DNA of 64,000 bases from Paenibacillus sp. MMS20-IR301 (GTDB taxonomy: Bacteria; Bacillota; Bacilli; Paenibacillales; Paenibacillaceae): positions 248,001 through 312,000 of the forward strand of contig NZ_CP135275.1 of assembly GCF_032302195.1 (NCBI RefSeq), written 5' to 3'. The position numbers and the translations under genes were made by a program. Below, in pieces: positions 36,388 through 44,996 of the stretch (positions within the stretch are counted from its first letter, which is position 1; each line of letters starts with the position of its first letter). The notes below the pieces were generated by a model. That model saw only the letters and a program-made list of their open reading frames with translations. It was not told where the DNA came from and did not search any database.

Positions 36388-37059
36388 TTGATTCATATTC
36401 TGGTGGTAGAGGACGATGTAAAGCTTAATCAAATTGTCTGCACCTATTTAAACGACAGCGGCTACAAGGCCAAGGGCTGCCTGAGCCCGCGCGAGGCTTA
36501 TGATTTAATGTACAACCAGCTGTACGATCTGATTATTTCCGATATTATGATGCCGGACATCGACGGGTTTGAATTTGCGGAAACCGTGCGCCAGCTGAAC
36601 TCAACGATTCCTATACTCTTTATGACCGCGAGGGATGATATCCTGTCCAAGCAAAAGGGCTTTAAAATCGGCATAGATGACTATATGGTAAAGCCGATTA
36701 ACCTGGATGAGCTGATCATGCGTGTGGGGGCATTGCTGCGCAGAGCTAATATAATGGAGGAACGCAGGATGACAGTAGGCAATCTTACGCTGGATGCGGA
36801 TGCGATGACCGCCTCTGTCGATGGTGAAGAGGTTCCCCTCACCTTGCGGGAGTTCAATATCCTGTATAAGCTGCTCTCGTACCCGAAAAAAACCTTTACG
36901 CGCGCACAGCTCATGGACGAGTTCTGGGGCGTGGAATCCGACACCAGCCTGCGGGCCGTAGATGTCTATGTCACGAAGCTGCGGGATAAGCTGTCCTCCT
37001 GCACCGGTTTCGCGATCGTGACTGTACGCGGGCTGGGGTATAAGGCGGTGCTGCAGTGA
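36388..37059 (+). CDS. OmpR-family response regulator
   Basis: A 223-aa regulator, TTG start at 36388 with GGAGGG upstream. Receiver domain with acidic pocket Glu8-Asp9-Asp10, phospho-acceptor Asp52 (IISDIMMPD) and Lys in MVKPIN; C-terminal winged helix with LTLREFNILYKLL and RAVDVYVTKLRDKL. Its stop overlaps the kinase start (GTGA). It resembles regulators controlling cell-envelope or antibiotic-response genes in Firmicutes. The likely target is the operon itself, including the membrane protein at 38126. Confidence 0.94.
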   Translation: MIHILVVEDDVKLNQIVCTYLNDSGYKAKGCLSPREAYDLMYNQLYDLIISDIMMPDIDGFEFAETVRQLNSTIPILFMTARDDILSKQKGFKIGIDDYMVKPINLDELIMRVGALLRRANIMEERRMTVGNLTLDADAMTASVDGEEVPLTLREFNILYKLLSYPKKTFTRAQLMDEFWGVESDTSLRAVDVYVTKLRDKLSSCTGFAIVTVRGLGYKAVLQ

Positions 37060-38126
37060 ATGCGCAGGACTCCAGAGTGAAAGCGTCCATCTTTCCCTTG
37101 TACAGCTTTGTGCTTTCCTTCCTGGTGCTGGGGGCACTGACTACAGGCCAGATGATGATTTTGCAGACCTACCTTGATTTAGCAAGCATTCCGCGGGAAT
37201 ATATTGTATTTGTAGTAGCCTACTGGATCGTTGCTGCAGCCGCATTTACGCTGTTAACCCGCTATCAGTTCGTGAGACGGTATCATAAACCGATGGAGCG
37301 GTTCGCACAAGCGATCGGAAAAGTCGCGCGCGGCGATTTCTCCGTCTATGTCCCTCCAAGGCATCTGAAGAACAAAATGGATTATCTGGACGTGATCTGC
37401 ATGGATTTCAATGTGATGGTGGAGGAGCTTGGCAGTATTGAGACGTTCAAAACCGATTTTTTCTCCAATGTGTCCCACGAAATTAAAACCCCGTTATCCG
37501 TCATTCAGAATTATGCGCAGGCCCTTAAGAATGATAAGCTCGCGCCAGGGCAGAGAGCGGGCTACATTGATACCATTCAGGAATCCTCCTCAAGGCTAAG
37601 CGAGCTGATTACTAATATTCTCAAGCTCAATAAGCTGGAGAAGCAGAACCTGCAGCCGCTGCCGGAGGCATACGATCTGTGTGCCCAATTATGCGAATGT
37701 GCGCTGCTGTTCGAGGAGCTGTGGACCCGCAAAAATATTGAGTTTATCGCAGACATTGAGGACCTTGCAACGATTGAGGCGGATGCCAGCCTGCTTGAGC
37801 TGATCTGGAACAATCTGCTCTCCAATGCCATCAAGTTTACCGAACCCGGCGGTACGATTATGCTGCAGCAAAGCTCCACGGATGAAGAGGTAATTGTGTC
37901 TGTCTCCGATACCGGCTGCGGGATGAACGAGGAGACCATGAAGTATATTTTTGATAAATTTTATCAGGGCGATACCTCCCGCTCCACTGAAGGCAACGGG
38001 CTGGGACTGGCTCTTGTGCTGCGTATTCTGCAGCTTATCGGCGGAAGCATCACTGTAACCAGCATCCCGGCTGTAAAAACTACCTTCACCGTACGTATTC
38101 CAGTATTCGTAAAGGAGCTGAGCTGA
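37056..38126 (+). CDS. Sensor histidine kinase, partner of the 36388 regulator
   Basis: A 356-aa kinase from GTG 37056. Two TM helices (about 14-35 and 50-70) with a very short extracytoplasmic loop, a HAMP-like segment, an H-box with His141 in SHEIKTPLSVI, and N, G1 and G2 boxes (NNLLSNAIKFTE, DTGCGMNEET, GNGLGLAL). The minimal sensor suggests an intramembrane-sensing kinase. The next gene starts within its stop codon (TGATG). Confidence 0.94.
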   Translation: MNAQDSRVKASIFPLYSFVLSFLVLGALTTGQMMILQTYLDLASIPREYIVFVVAYWIVAAAAFTLLTRYQFVRRYHKPMERFAQAIGKVARGDFSVYVPPRHLKNKMDYLDVICMDFNVMVEELGSIETFKTDFFSNVSHEIKTPLSVIQNYAQALKNDKLAPGQRAGYIDTIQESSSRLSELITNILKLNKLEKQNLQPLPEAYDLCAQLCECALLFEELWTRKNIEFIADIEDLATIEADASLLELIWNNLLSNAIKFTEPGGTIMLQQSSTDEEVIVSVSDTGCGMNEETMKYIFDKFYQGDTSRSTEGNGLGLALVLRILQLIGGSITVTSIPAVKTTFTVRIPVFVKELS

Positions 38127-38677
38127 TGAATCAGGTCACACGGGGCGGAAGCAGCTTTGTCGGATATGATTATAAAGAAGCGGCGGTCGAGCGGGAGAAG
38201 AGCTCCATGTATATTGACGGTTATATGAATTTCGGGTGGATACTGAATGAAGAGCTGAAGCCTTCCGCCTATAGGGGGGGGAATCATACCGGCAAAGTGA
38301 TCATTAAGCTCAAACGGGACCGCAAAATACTGCATAAAACCGAGCTGACCCGGCTGGAGCGCCATTTCGAAGCCTGTATGAGTGAACTCGCCGTGATGGA
38401 GAAATCGAAAACCTCATTTGCCGTCATGTGGGCACTGGTGATTGCGATGACCGGCACTGCCTTTATGGCAGGCTCTGTATTTGCGGTTACTCATGATCCG
38501 CCTAAAATCCTGCTGTCCATTCTTTTAGCCGTTCCTGCTTTTGCCGGCTGGACCCTTCCGGTCTTCGTCCATAAGGCAATCGTGCGCCAGCGAATGAAGC
38601 TGATGGAGCCGCTGATGGAGCAGAAATATGATGAAATCTATGAGGTGTGTGAAAAGGGGAACAGGCTGCTGAGCTAG
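38126..38677 (+). CDS. Uncharacterised membrane protein co-encoded with the two-component system
   Basis: A 183-aa protein, ATG 38126 overlapping the kinase stop by one base. Conserved elements are shared with the 34055 gene: FVGYDYKE, GYMNFGWIL, KRDRKILHKTELTRLERHFEA, then two TM helices (MWALVIAMTGTAFMAGSVFA, LLSILLAVPAFAGW) and KYDEIYEVCEKGNRLL. Tight coupling suggests it is part of the signalling unit, perhaps a sensor accessory or the output. Function unknown. Confidence 0.82.
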   Translation: MNQVTRGGSSFVGYDYKEAAVEREKSSMYIDGYMNFGWILNEELKPSAYRGGNHTGKVIIKLKRDRKILHKTELTRLERHFEACMSELAVMEKSKTSFAVMWALVIAMTGTAFMAGSVFAVTHDPPKILLSILLAVPAFAGWTLPVFVHKAIVRQRMKLMEPLMEQKYDEIYEVCEKGNRLLS

Positions 38678-38711
38678 GGACTTTTGAATTGAAGCGGCCT
38701 CCTCTGGCCGA

Positions 38712-38764
38712 TTGACCAAATGCATCGGGAAACGCTATAATTTCTTGAGTGCGCAAAAAGTTTC
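38712..38764 (+). promoter_or_regulatory. Promoter and operator of the LacI-family gene
   Basis: TTGACC (38712-38717), 18 bases, TATAAT (38736-38741) make a strong sigma-A promoter. GCGCAAAAAGTTT (38751-38763) follows at the transcription start. The same 13 bases are the core of the palindrome in front of the 40788 gene, so autorepression by the encoded LacI protein is likely. Confidence 0.72.
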
Positions 38765-38784
38765 TTAGACTGGAGGGGATGCAA

Positions 38785-39804
38785 ATGAAGCTGAAGGAAA
38801 TTGCCCGGAAGGCCAATGTGTCGATCAGCACCGTATCCCGGATTATGAACAATCAGGGCAATTTCAGCGAAGAGACGCGCAGGAAAGTGCTCGAGATTGC
38901 GAATGAACATTTGAAGCCGGGGATTGCTCCCCCCAAGCCGGCAGGCATAACCTATAATATCGCGGTCATCGTTCCGGGCAACAGTGACTTCTTCGATAAT
39001 GACCCGTCCACCTCGGCGGACCTGAACCACCTGAAGGAAGAATTCGAAGCTTACGGGCATCAGGTGCATATTGTGAAGCACGGTGCGGATCTGCAGTCCT
39101 CTCCGGCGTATAAGCTAGTCGGTGAGGAAAAGATGGATGCTGCGGTCATTTTTGATCCTTTTGTCAATGAGCAATTGTTCGAGGAGCTGGAGCGGCTGAA
39201 TATTCCGTACCTGCTTACGAACGGGAGAACGTACAAGCATAATCATAACTATATTGATTACGATAACCGTAAAGGCGCATATGAGGTCATCCGTTACCTG
39301 CATGAACTGGGGCACCGGAAGATCGGTATCCTTGCCGGACCGAAGAATCACCTGGTCAATCTGAACCGGCTGGACGGCTGCAAGGATGCTTTCCGCGATT
39401 TGAAGCTGCCCTGGTCAGATGCCCGGGCTTTAATGGGGGCGTTTGATCCTGCACACGGCTATGAGGCCGTGAAGCAGCTGATGAAGGAGGACCCTTCCAT
39501 TACAGCGATGTTTACCTTCAATGATATTATTGCCTTCGGAGCGATGAAGGGGCTCGCGGAGCTGAATATCCGGATTCCGCAGGACATCTCCCTGATCGGC
39601 TTCGATGATCTGAAGCTGTCGGAGTTCATGGTTCCGCCGCTGACCACCGTCCGCAGATTCCGGTACGACATCAGCTCCATCATTGTAAAAGTACTGACGG
39701 AGCTGATTATGAACAGCAATATTGCCGAGGTGCACATCAGTCTTAAGACGGAGCTGATTGAGCGGGAATCCTGCACAGGTTTGGCGTCGGGCAGAAGAGA
39801 ATGA
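38785..39804 (+). CDS. LacI-family transcriptional regulator
   Basis: About 340 aa. ATG 38785 is 6 bases after GGAGGGG; ATGs at 38749 and 38779 are badly placed. HTH: KLKEIARKANVSISTVSRIM followed by NNQGNFSEETRRKVLEIA. The effector domain (ITYNIAVIVPG onward, with LGHRKIGILAG, FTFNDIIAFGAMKGL and ISLIGFDDL) is a sugar-binding type I fold. The linker is unusual, without the normal hinge Pro-Asn-AR pattern but with KPGIAPPKP. It likely controls the nearby carbohydrate genes through GCGCAAA palindromes. Confidence 0.92.
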   Translation: MKLKEIARKANVSISTVSRIMNNQGNFSEETRRKVLEIANEHLKPGIAPPKPAGITYNIAVIVPGNSDFFDNDPSTSADLNHLKEEFEAYGHQVHIVKHGADLQSSPAYKLVGEEKMDAAVIFDPFVNEQLFEELERLNIPYLLTNGRTYKHNHNYIDYDNRKGAYEVIRYLHELGHRKIGILAGPKNHLVNLNRLDGCKDAFRDLKLPWSDARALMGAFDPAHGYEAVKQLMKEDPSITAMFTFNDIIAFGAMKGLAELNIRIPQDISLIGFDDLKLSEFMVPPLTTVRRFRYDISSIIVKVLTELIMNSNIAEVHISLKTELIERESCTGLASGRRE

Positions 39805-39829
39805 GAACAGTAGGCTGACTCTTGAAAGG

Positions 39830-39877
39830 AACAGCGGCTGCCCTGGACAAGAGATAGAGTCCCGGACGGCCGCTGTT
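39830..39877 (+). terminator. Terminator after the LacI-family gene
   Basis: AACAGCGGC (39830-39838) pairs with GCCGCTGTT (39869-39877) with additional inner GC pairs; followed by TATATTT. Confidence 0.75.
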
Positions 39878-40693
39878 ATATTTGGATTTCCTGATTATAC
39901 CCGCTGTTCGCGGTAGAAATCCGAACACTAGCATATGCTTCCGAAGCGAGCTTTCCTACGGAAAGATTTCGGGCGATCGCTATCGCTCCTGCAGTCCCAA
40001 ATTTTCCCTTCGTTCCTTCTTGCTTTTAGTTAGGTTCTTTTGTGCTTCTTATATAACTGAAGCCTGTGTCCCTTGTTCCAGACAATAAAATGATTCTGAG
40101 CCGGGCCGAGTGCGACCATTCCGGGTTACTGCCCACCCCAAACACATACTTCAAACAAGTTGCTATTCAGGCCGCCTAAACAAACAAATTCCCCCCCAAT
40201 TCACTACTCCTAACAGCCACCAGCCGACCCAACAAACCACCCCAAGCATAACGCCGTTCACCAGCCCACCCGACAAATCACCCAAGCATCATGCTGACCA
40301 ATAGCCGCTTACGGACCCCACGGCCCTTAAAACCCCATTATCGGCCCATTTGGCGGGGTTACGGACCCCACGGACCTTATTCGCCACTTTTGCCGGGCGA
40401 TTATCACTTTTCCGGCAAAATAACGGCGCTGGTGTCCGCAAGACCCGGCGCACAGGCTCTTTTCGCAGGCTTAAGGCCTCTCCAGTCCGTAACGCCAGAC
40501 GTATAACTGAACAACGTTGCGTATCGGTCTGCTTTTTGACTGAAGTCCGTACTTCCGAATTAAAAAGCAGTCGTCCCTGCGGCGGACAATGGGAAGCCCG
40601 GCGCCAGACTCCCCCGGATTTCCTGCTGTAAGCCGTTGTAGGCGATGGAAATACGCCCTGTAAAATCAGGCATTCCGGAGCACGGCTTTTTGC
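39878..40693. other. Long non-coding spacer with repeats and a G-poor plus strand
   Basis: No gene is supported; the open frames across it (both strands) lack boxes and family similarity. Between about 40110 and 40300 the plus strand is strikingly rich in A and C and poor in G. Two copies of TTACGGACCCCACGG lie at 40309 and 40359. The rest shows GC-rich, hairpin-prone sequence, including a TTCCTACGGAA element around 39953. Confidence 0.5.
40309..40380. repeat. Direct repeat TTACGGACCCCACGG, two copies 50 bp apart
   Basis: Copies at 40309-40330 and 40359-40380 match over 20 of 22 bases (TTACGGACCCCACGG then C or A, CCTTA). The TTACGGAC core recurs at 59874 in another intergenic region, so it looks like a dispersed genomic repeat. 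Confidence 0.65.
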
Positions 40694-40755
40694 TTGACGG
40701 CAAGTGCGGGAGTAGACTATACTGAAGGCGCAAAAAGTTTGCGCAAATAATTGCG
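40694..40755 (+). promoter_or_regulatory. Promoter and double palindromic operator of the DUF4832 gene
   Basis: TTGACG (40694-40699), 18 bases, TATACT (40718-40723). Immediately downstream lies the perfect palindrome GCGCAAAAAGTTTGCGC (40728-40744) and an overlapping second one, CGCAAATAATTGCG (40742-40755). A LacI-type repressor bound here would block initiation. Confidence 0.78.
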
Positions 40756-40787
40756 TTGGCTTTTTATTAACAGGGGAGGGATGATGG

Positions 40788-43715
40788 ATGAGGAGTAAAT
40801 TATCAAAAGCTTTAATGAAAGCGGTTACTGTAATGTTATCATTTATTTTGCTGACAGGAGGTTCGTTGGTGGGATCATGGCTGCAGCCGGCGGCAGCGGC
40901 AGCCGGTCCGATTACGGTTAATCTTACTGAAACACAGGAGGCGTTCAAGAACCCCCTGAAGGGCTTCCGGCCCACCCGCTTTATGAACGACAGCAGCTTT
41001 TCGGATCAGGAATACGGGACCGTGTTCAAGCACTATATCAAATATACGGATCTGGAGAATGCGGCGTCCGATTCCGTCCAGAAGATTAAGGACTGGAGCA
41101 ATACGGCCTGGGCAGGCATCGAGAGCCAGAATAAGAAGGTCATTCCCCGCGTCTTCATTGTGTATCCGAACGGCGGGGAGTATTGGCCGGATGGTGTGCC
41201 GCATGGCGATGTGACCACCCAGTGGACTTCAGATATCCTGAAGAACCGCCTGACTGCCTTCATCCAGAAGCTGGGCCAGGCCTGGGATAATGATCCGCGG
41301 GTGGCCTATGTGGAGCTGGGGCTGTGGGGCAACTGGGGCGAGCATCACATTTGGCCGGATAAGCTGGCCGACGGGACGGACCGGATGCCGCTCAGTTTCC
41401 AGACGGCGCTTGGGAATGCGGCTTCGCAGGCTTTTCAGAATAAAAAGGTTCAGGTCCGCTATCCCGATACCTTCCAGAATTACAGCTTCGGCTTCCTGTG
41501 GGATTCCTTCGCGCTGATTGATGACCTGTCCGGCGGGGAGGGCATTGCGGCGAGGAATGTGTGGCGCACGCAGGTCAACGGCGGCGAGGTGGCGTATGAC
41601 TGGGGACAGAAGGAGATTCAGCCCGGTGATTCCCCGAATGATACGTTAAGCGATCCGAACCACCGGAACTACGTCATCGACTGGATCAAAAAAACGCATA
41701 CCAGCAGCCTCGGCTGGATTGATCTGTACGACGCCGGCAATCCGGCTGTGTCACAGGGCGCTGCCCTGATGCAGAAGGAGTTCGGCTACCGGTTCGTCCT
41801 CAACCAGGCGACTTTCTCCGGCAGCGTGCAGCCCGGGGGCCAGATGAATGTGGCTTTTCAGGTGGTGAACAAAGGCTCGGCGCCGTTCTATTATAACTGG
41901 CCGGTGGAGGCCAGCCTGCTGCGAAGCGACCGTACCATAGCCTGGAAGGGCATCTTCAATAATGTGGACATCCGCAGCTGGATGCCGGGGGATGACTGGA
42001 ACAGCACCACCCGCCAGTATAATCAGGCAGCTGCCGTGCAGCAGGTAGCCGGTGCATTTACGATACCGGCTAATATGCCAGCGGGGACGTATATCCTGGC
42101 ATTGTCCATCCTGGACCCTTACGGCTATAAGCCCAGCGCCCGGTTTGCCAATACTAATTATTACACCGGCGGCCGGACCCCGCTCGGCAATGTGGGCATC
42201 GGCATGGACCCGGCGAATCAGAATCTCGGAGCATTCAACAGTCTGAAGCCGGACAATACTCTTTCGTACAGCCTGACCCAGTCCGCGTATGACGGCGGAT
42301 ACAGCGGCGGCGGAAGCACGGATACCCAGGCGCCGAGCGTGCCGGGCAATTTGGCGGTAAGCGGAAAGACTTCAAGCAGTGTCAGTCTGAGCTGGTCTGC
42401 TTCAACGGATAACACAGGGGTAACCGGCTATGATATTTACCGCGGCAGTACGCTGGCCGGGTCGGCGGCGGTGAATTCTTTTACAGATACGGGATTAAGT
42501 CCTAGTACCAGCTACAGCTACACGGTTAGGGCGAAGGATGTGGCGGGGAATGTATCTGCTCCAAGCAGTGCGGTAAGTGCCGTTACGGATGCTTCCGGCG
42601 GCGGTACTCAGGCTTCCTATGAAGCGGAGGCGGCGGGGAACACTTTGACCGGGACAGCAGCCGTTGCCGCCTGCACTGCCTGCTCGGGAGGCTCGAAGGT
42701 GGGTTATGTCGGGAACAACACCGGTACGCTGCAGTTTAACGGTGTCGGTGCGGCAGCGGCGGGAACCTACACCCTGACCGTATCCTACCTCAGCGCTGAG
42801 GCCAGGAGTGTGCAGCTGCGTGTTAACGGAGGAACGGCCTCTACCCTTAATATGCCGAGTACGGGAGGCTGGACCACAGTAGGGACGGCGCAGGCCCAGG
42901 TTCAGCTGAATGCCGGTAATAATACCATTCATTTCTCCAATCCTGCCGGATGGGCAGCCGATATTGACCGGATTCAGATCAGCGGAGGTACAGGCGGAGG
43001 AGGGGATACACAAACTCCGACGGTACCGGGGAATGTGACGGCAAGCGGAAAGACTTCAAGCAGCGTCAGTCTGAGCTGGGCCGCTTCAACTGATAATGTT
43101 GGCGTTACGCAGTATGTGATCTACCGGAACGGGACGGAAGCTGGCACCTCAGCTGTGAACAGCTTTACGGACGGCGGACTGAGTGCCAATACAGCATACG
43201 CGTATACCGTCCGGGCAAGGGACGCTGCGGGAAATCTGTCGGCTGCCAGCACGGTGCTGAATGTAACGACCAATAACGGAGCGGCTGCCCTGCTGCTGGA
43301 TAATTTCGATAACTCGCCGGTCTGGCCGGGAACGAATGATATAGGCGGCTGGGCAGGCGCCAACAGCTTTGTGAACAGTGCAGGTGTTATCGAATCAGGC
43401 GCACTGAAGCTGCAATATAACAACAACGGCTGGTTCGGCTCGACCATCAATCAGAGTATCGCGGGTTATACGAAGCTGATCATCCGCATCAAAGGGGCGG
43501 ACGGCGGCGAGCAGAATCATATCCAGCTGACGATTGGCGGAGTGACGCAGACGCTGGCGGATTTCAGCGGGGATACGGTTACGGCCGGCTATAAGGATAT
43601 TACGATTAATCTGGTGTCCAAAGGCGTGGACCGCAGCAGCCCCGGCCAGCTGGCGATGACCTTCTGGCACGGGGGCAACAGCACGGTCTGGATTGATGAG
43701 CTCCGGTTTGAGTGA
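40788..43715 (+). CDS. Secreted multidomain carbohydrate-active protein (DUF4832, FN3, CBM, FN3)
   Basis: A 975-aa exported protein; ATG seven bases after GGGGAGGG. Signal peptide (about 1-39, ending PAAAAA). Residues about 45-330 match the DUF4874/DUF4832 glycosidase-like fold: FKNPLKGFRPT at the start, PRVFIVYPNGG, VAYVELGLWGNWGEHH; DUF4832 beta domain about 340-490. Then FN3 (about 510-600, TQAPSVPGNLAVSGKTSSS), a CBM35/CBM6-like module (about 608-730, SYEAEAAGNTLTG), a second FN3 (about 740-825) nearly the same as the first, and a C-terminal beta-sandwich (LLLDNFDNSPVW onward). It probably degrades an extracellular polysaccharide. The neighbouring operator puts it in the LacI regulon. Confidence 0.88.
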   Translation: MRSKLSKALMKAVTVMLSFILLTGGSLVGSWLQPAAAAAGPITVNLTETQEAFKNPLKGFRPTRFMNDSSFSDQEYGTVFKHYIKYTDLENAASDSVQKIKDWSNTAWAGIESQNKKVIPRVFIVYPNGGEYWPDGVPHGDVTTQWTSDILKNRLTAFIQKLGQAWDNDPRVAYVELGLWGNWGEHHIWPDKLADGTDRMPLSFQTALGNAASQAFQNKKVQVRYPDTFQNYSFGFLWDSFALIDDLSGGEGIAARNVWRTQVNGGEVAYDWGQKEIQPGDSPNDTLSDPNHRNYVIDWIKKTHTSSLGWIDLYDAGNPAVSQGAALMQKEFGYRFVLNQATFSGSVQPGGQMNVAFQVVNKGSAPFYYNWPVEASLLRSDRTIAWKGIFNNVDIRSWMPGDDWNSTTRQYNQAAAVQQVAGAFTIPANMPAGTYILALSILDPYGYKPSARFANTNYYTGGRTPLGNVGIGMDPANQNLGAFNSLKPDNTLSYSLTQSAYDGGYSGGGSTDTQAPSVPGNLAVSGKTSSSVSLSWSASTDNTGVTGYDIYRGSTLAGSAAVNSFTDTGLSPSTSYSYTVRAKDVAGNVSAPSSAVSAVTDASGGGTQASYEAEAAGNTLTGTAAVAACTACSGGSKVGYVGNNTGTLQFNGVGAAAAGTYTLTVSYLSAEARSVQLRVNGGTASTLNMPSTGGWTTVGTAQAQVQLNAGNNTIHFSNPAGWAADIDRIQISGGTGGGGDTQTPTVPGNVTASGKTSSSVSLSWAASTDNVGVTQYVIYRNGTEAGTSAVNSFTDGGLSANTAYAYTVRARDAAGNLSAASTVLNVTTNNGAAALLLDNFDNSPVWPGTNDIGGWAGANSFVNSAGVIESGALKLQYNNNGWFGSTINQSIAGYTKLIIRIKGADGGEQNHIQLTIGGVTQTLADFSGDTVTAGYKDITINLVSKGVDRSSPGQLAMTFWHGGNSTVWIDELRFE

Positions 43716-43800
43716 GCGGCGGTGTTGCTGATGGAGTGCGGGGAGGGTGCCTTAACGGGTACTCTCTTTTCTTTGTGCAGGTAATTAGTGAATGCCAAGT

Positions 43801-43904
43801 AAATGTATGCGGAAAACCGAATACAATGAGCAGCTGCGGGGGTGCCCGGGCCAAATGTATGCGGAAAACCGAATACAATGTGCTGCTGCGAGGGCGGACG
43901 GGCC
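43801..43904. repeat. 52-bp tandem repeat, two units
   Basis: Two adjacent 52-bp units (43801-43852, 43853-43904) share an identical first 28 bases (ATGTATGCGGAAAACCGAAT within) and a similar GC-rich remainder, differing at about six positions. No open frame or hairpin explains them. A species-typical intergenic repeat is likely. Confidence 0.85.
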
Positions 43905-44006
43905 TGTTCGCCCGGATTGCAGTGATCCTTCAGTATTGCTCGTCTAAAAAACAGATAATACGGTTCTCTATTATGCTAATCACCGGGAGTTGAACTTTAG
44001 TCTGTT

Positions 44007-44891
44007 ATGAAAAAATCAAATTACTTGTCGATGTTGTTGCTGCTGCTGGTGTTAGGGGGCTGGGCCGGTGCACTGTGGGTGCATGGTATGACCGGCGTGT
44101 ATGGCTGGCTGGTGCTGAAATTTATACTGCCCGCTGCCGGAGCGGTTTGGGCCATAGTCAATCTGGTCTGGGTGGCCGTGAAGCTTGTAAAGCAGGCGCG
44201 TCTGAACCGGTTACTGTTGAATTTATGCGTATCGGCCATACTGCTCGGCCATTTTCTGTTGACGGTCAATGTAATTCCGCTGGCCTACCCGGTCGCCATT
44301 GCAGATTCTAAGCCGGGGATTACCGTGCAGTCCCCGTTTCATAGAGCGGCGGTTGTTGGCTGGGGAGGCGATGCCGTGGACGGTAATGCACCACATGCGG
44401 TGTGGCCTTCCGAACGCTGGGCTTATGATCTGGTGATGGAGCCTTATAATACAGGCAGCAGCCGTGCAGAGGATTACGGGATCTGGAATCAGGAGGTGTA
44501 TGCACCGCTGGATGGCATTGTTATTGCTGCTTACGATGAAGAGGCTGACATTACGCCCGGATCGGAGGATATTCTCTCCATGGAAGGCAATTATGTCTAT
44601 CTGAAAATCCCTGCCACAGGTACCTACCTGCTGCTGAATCACTTGAAGCAGCACAGCGTGACGGTAGAGGCTGGAGAAAAGGTACAGGCAGGTGATCTGC
44701 TGGGACGCGTGGGCAACAGCGGCTCCACCTCTGAGCCTCATCTGCATATCCACCATCAGCGGCAGAATCCGGTCCATACCCGGCTGCCTATCTTGGCTGA
44801 AGGCTTACCGCTCTACTTCGAGGATTTAGATCGCGTTTCATCAATGCCTGTTAAAGGAGAATTGATTACGCCGGCTGCTATCGGCAGATAG
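44007..44891 (+). CDS. Membrane-anchored M23-family peptidase
   Basis: A 294-aa protein with three N-terminal TM helices (about 7-27, 33-60 and 70-92) and an extracytoplasmic LytM/M23 domain. The metal site is recognisable as ERWAYDL (Asp ligand; the His of the usual HxxxD is replaced, as in one M23 subgroup) and HLHIHH with the HxH pair; GNSGSTSEPHLHIH is diagnostic. The ribosome site is weak. It may trim peptidoglycan or be a regulatory non-hydrolytic relative, given the altered first ligand. Confidence 0.85.
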   Translation: MKKSNYLSMLLLLLVLGGWAGALWVHGMTGVYGWLVLKFILPAAGAVWAIVNLVWVAVKLVKQARLNRLLLNLCVSAILLGHFLLTVNVIPLAYPVAIADSKPGITVQSPFHRAAVVGWGGDAVDGNAPHAVWPSERWAYDLVMEPYNTGSSRAEDYGIWNQEVYAPLDGIVIAAYDEEADITPGSEDILSMEGNYVYLKIPATGTYLLLNHLKQHSVTVEAGEKVQAGDLLGRVGNSGSTSEPHLHIHHQRQNPVHTRLPILAEGLPLYFEDLDRVSSMPVKGELITPAAIGR

Positions 44892-44932
44892 TATAGTTGG
44901 GTTTTGAAATGCTTCTGCGCATACAGAAAACA

Positions 44933-44983
44933 AAACAGCGGCAGCCCGGGAAGGTACTCCTTCGTCCCGGGCTGCCGCTGTTT
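44933..44983. terminator. Strong bidirectional terminator
   Basis: A perfect 19-bp stem (44933-44951 with 44965-44983), GC-rich inside with A and T ends, between the M23 gene and the convergent oxidoreductase gene. Confidence 0.95.
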
Positions 44984-44996
44984 CAATTACTATGAG

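Noticed and set aside
40289..40975. 228-codon leftward open frame in the long spacer
   Set aside because: Crosses the promoter and operator of the DUF4832 gene, has no box and no recognisable domain.
43801..43904. Possible short CRISPR array
   Set aside because: Only two units, the spacer portions are similar to each other, and no cas genes are near.
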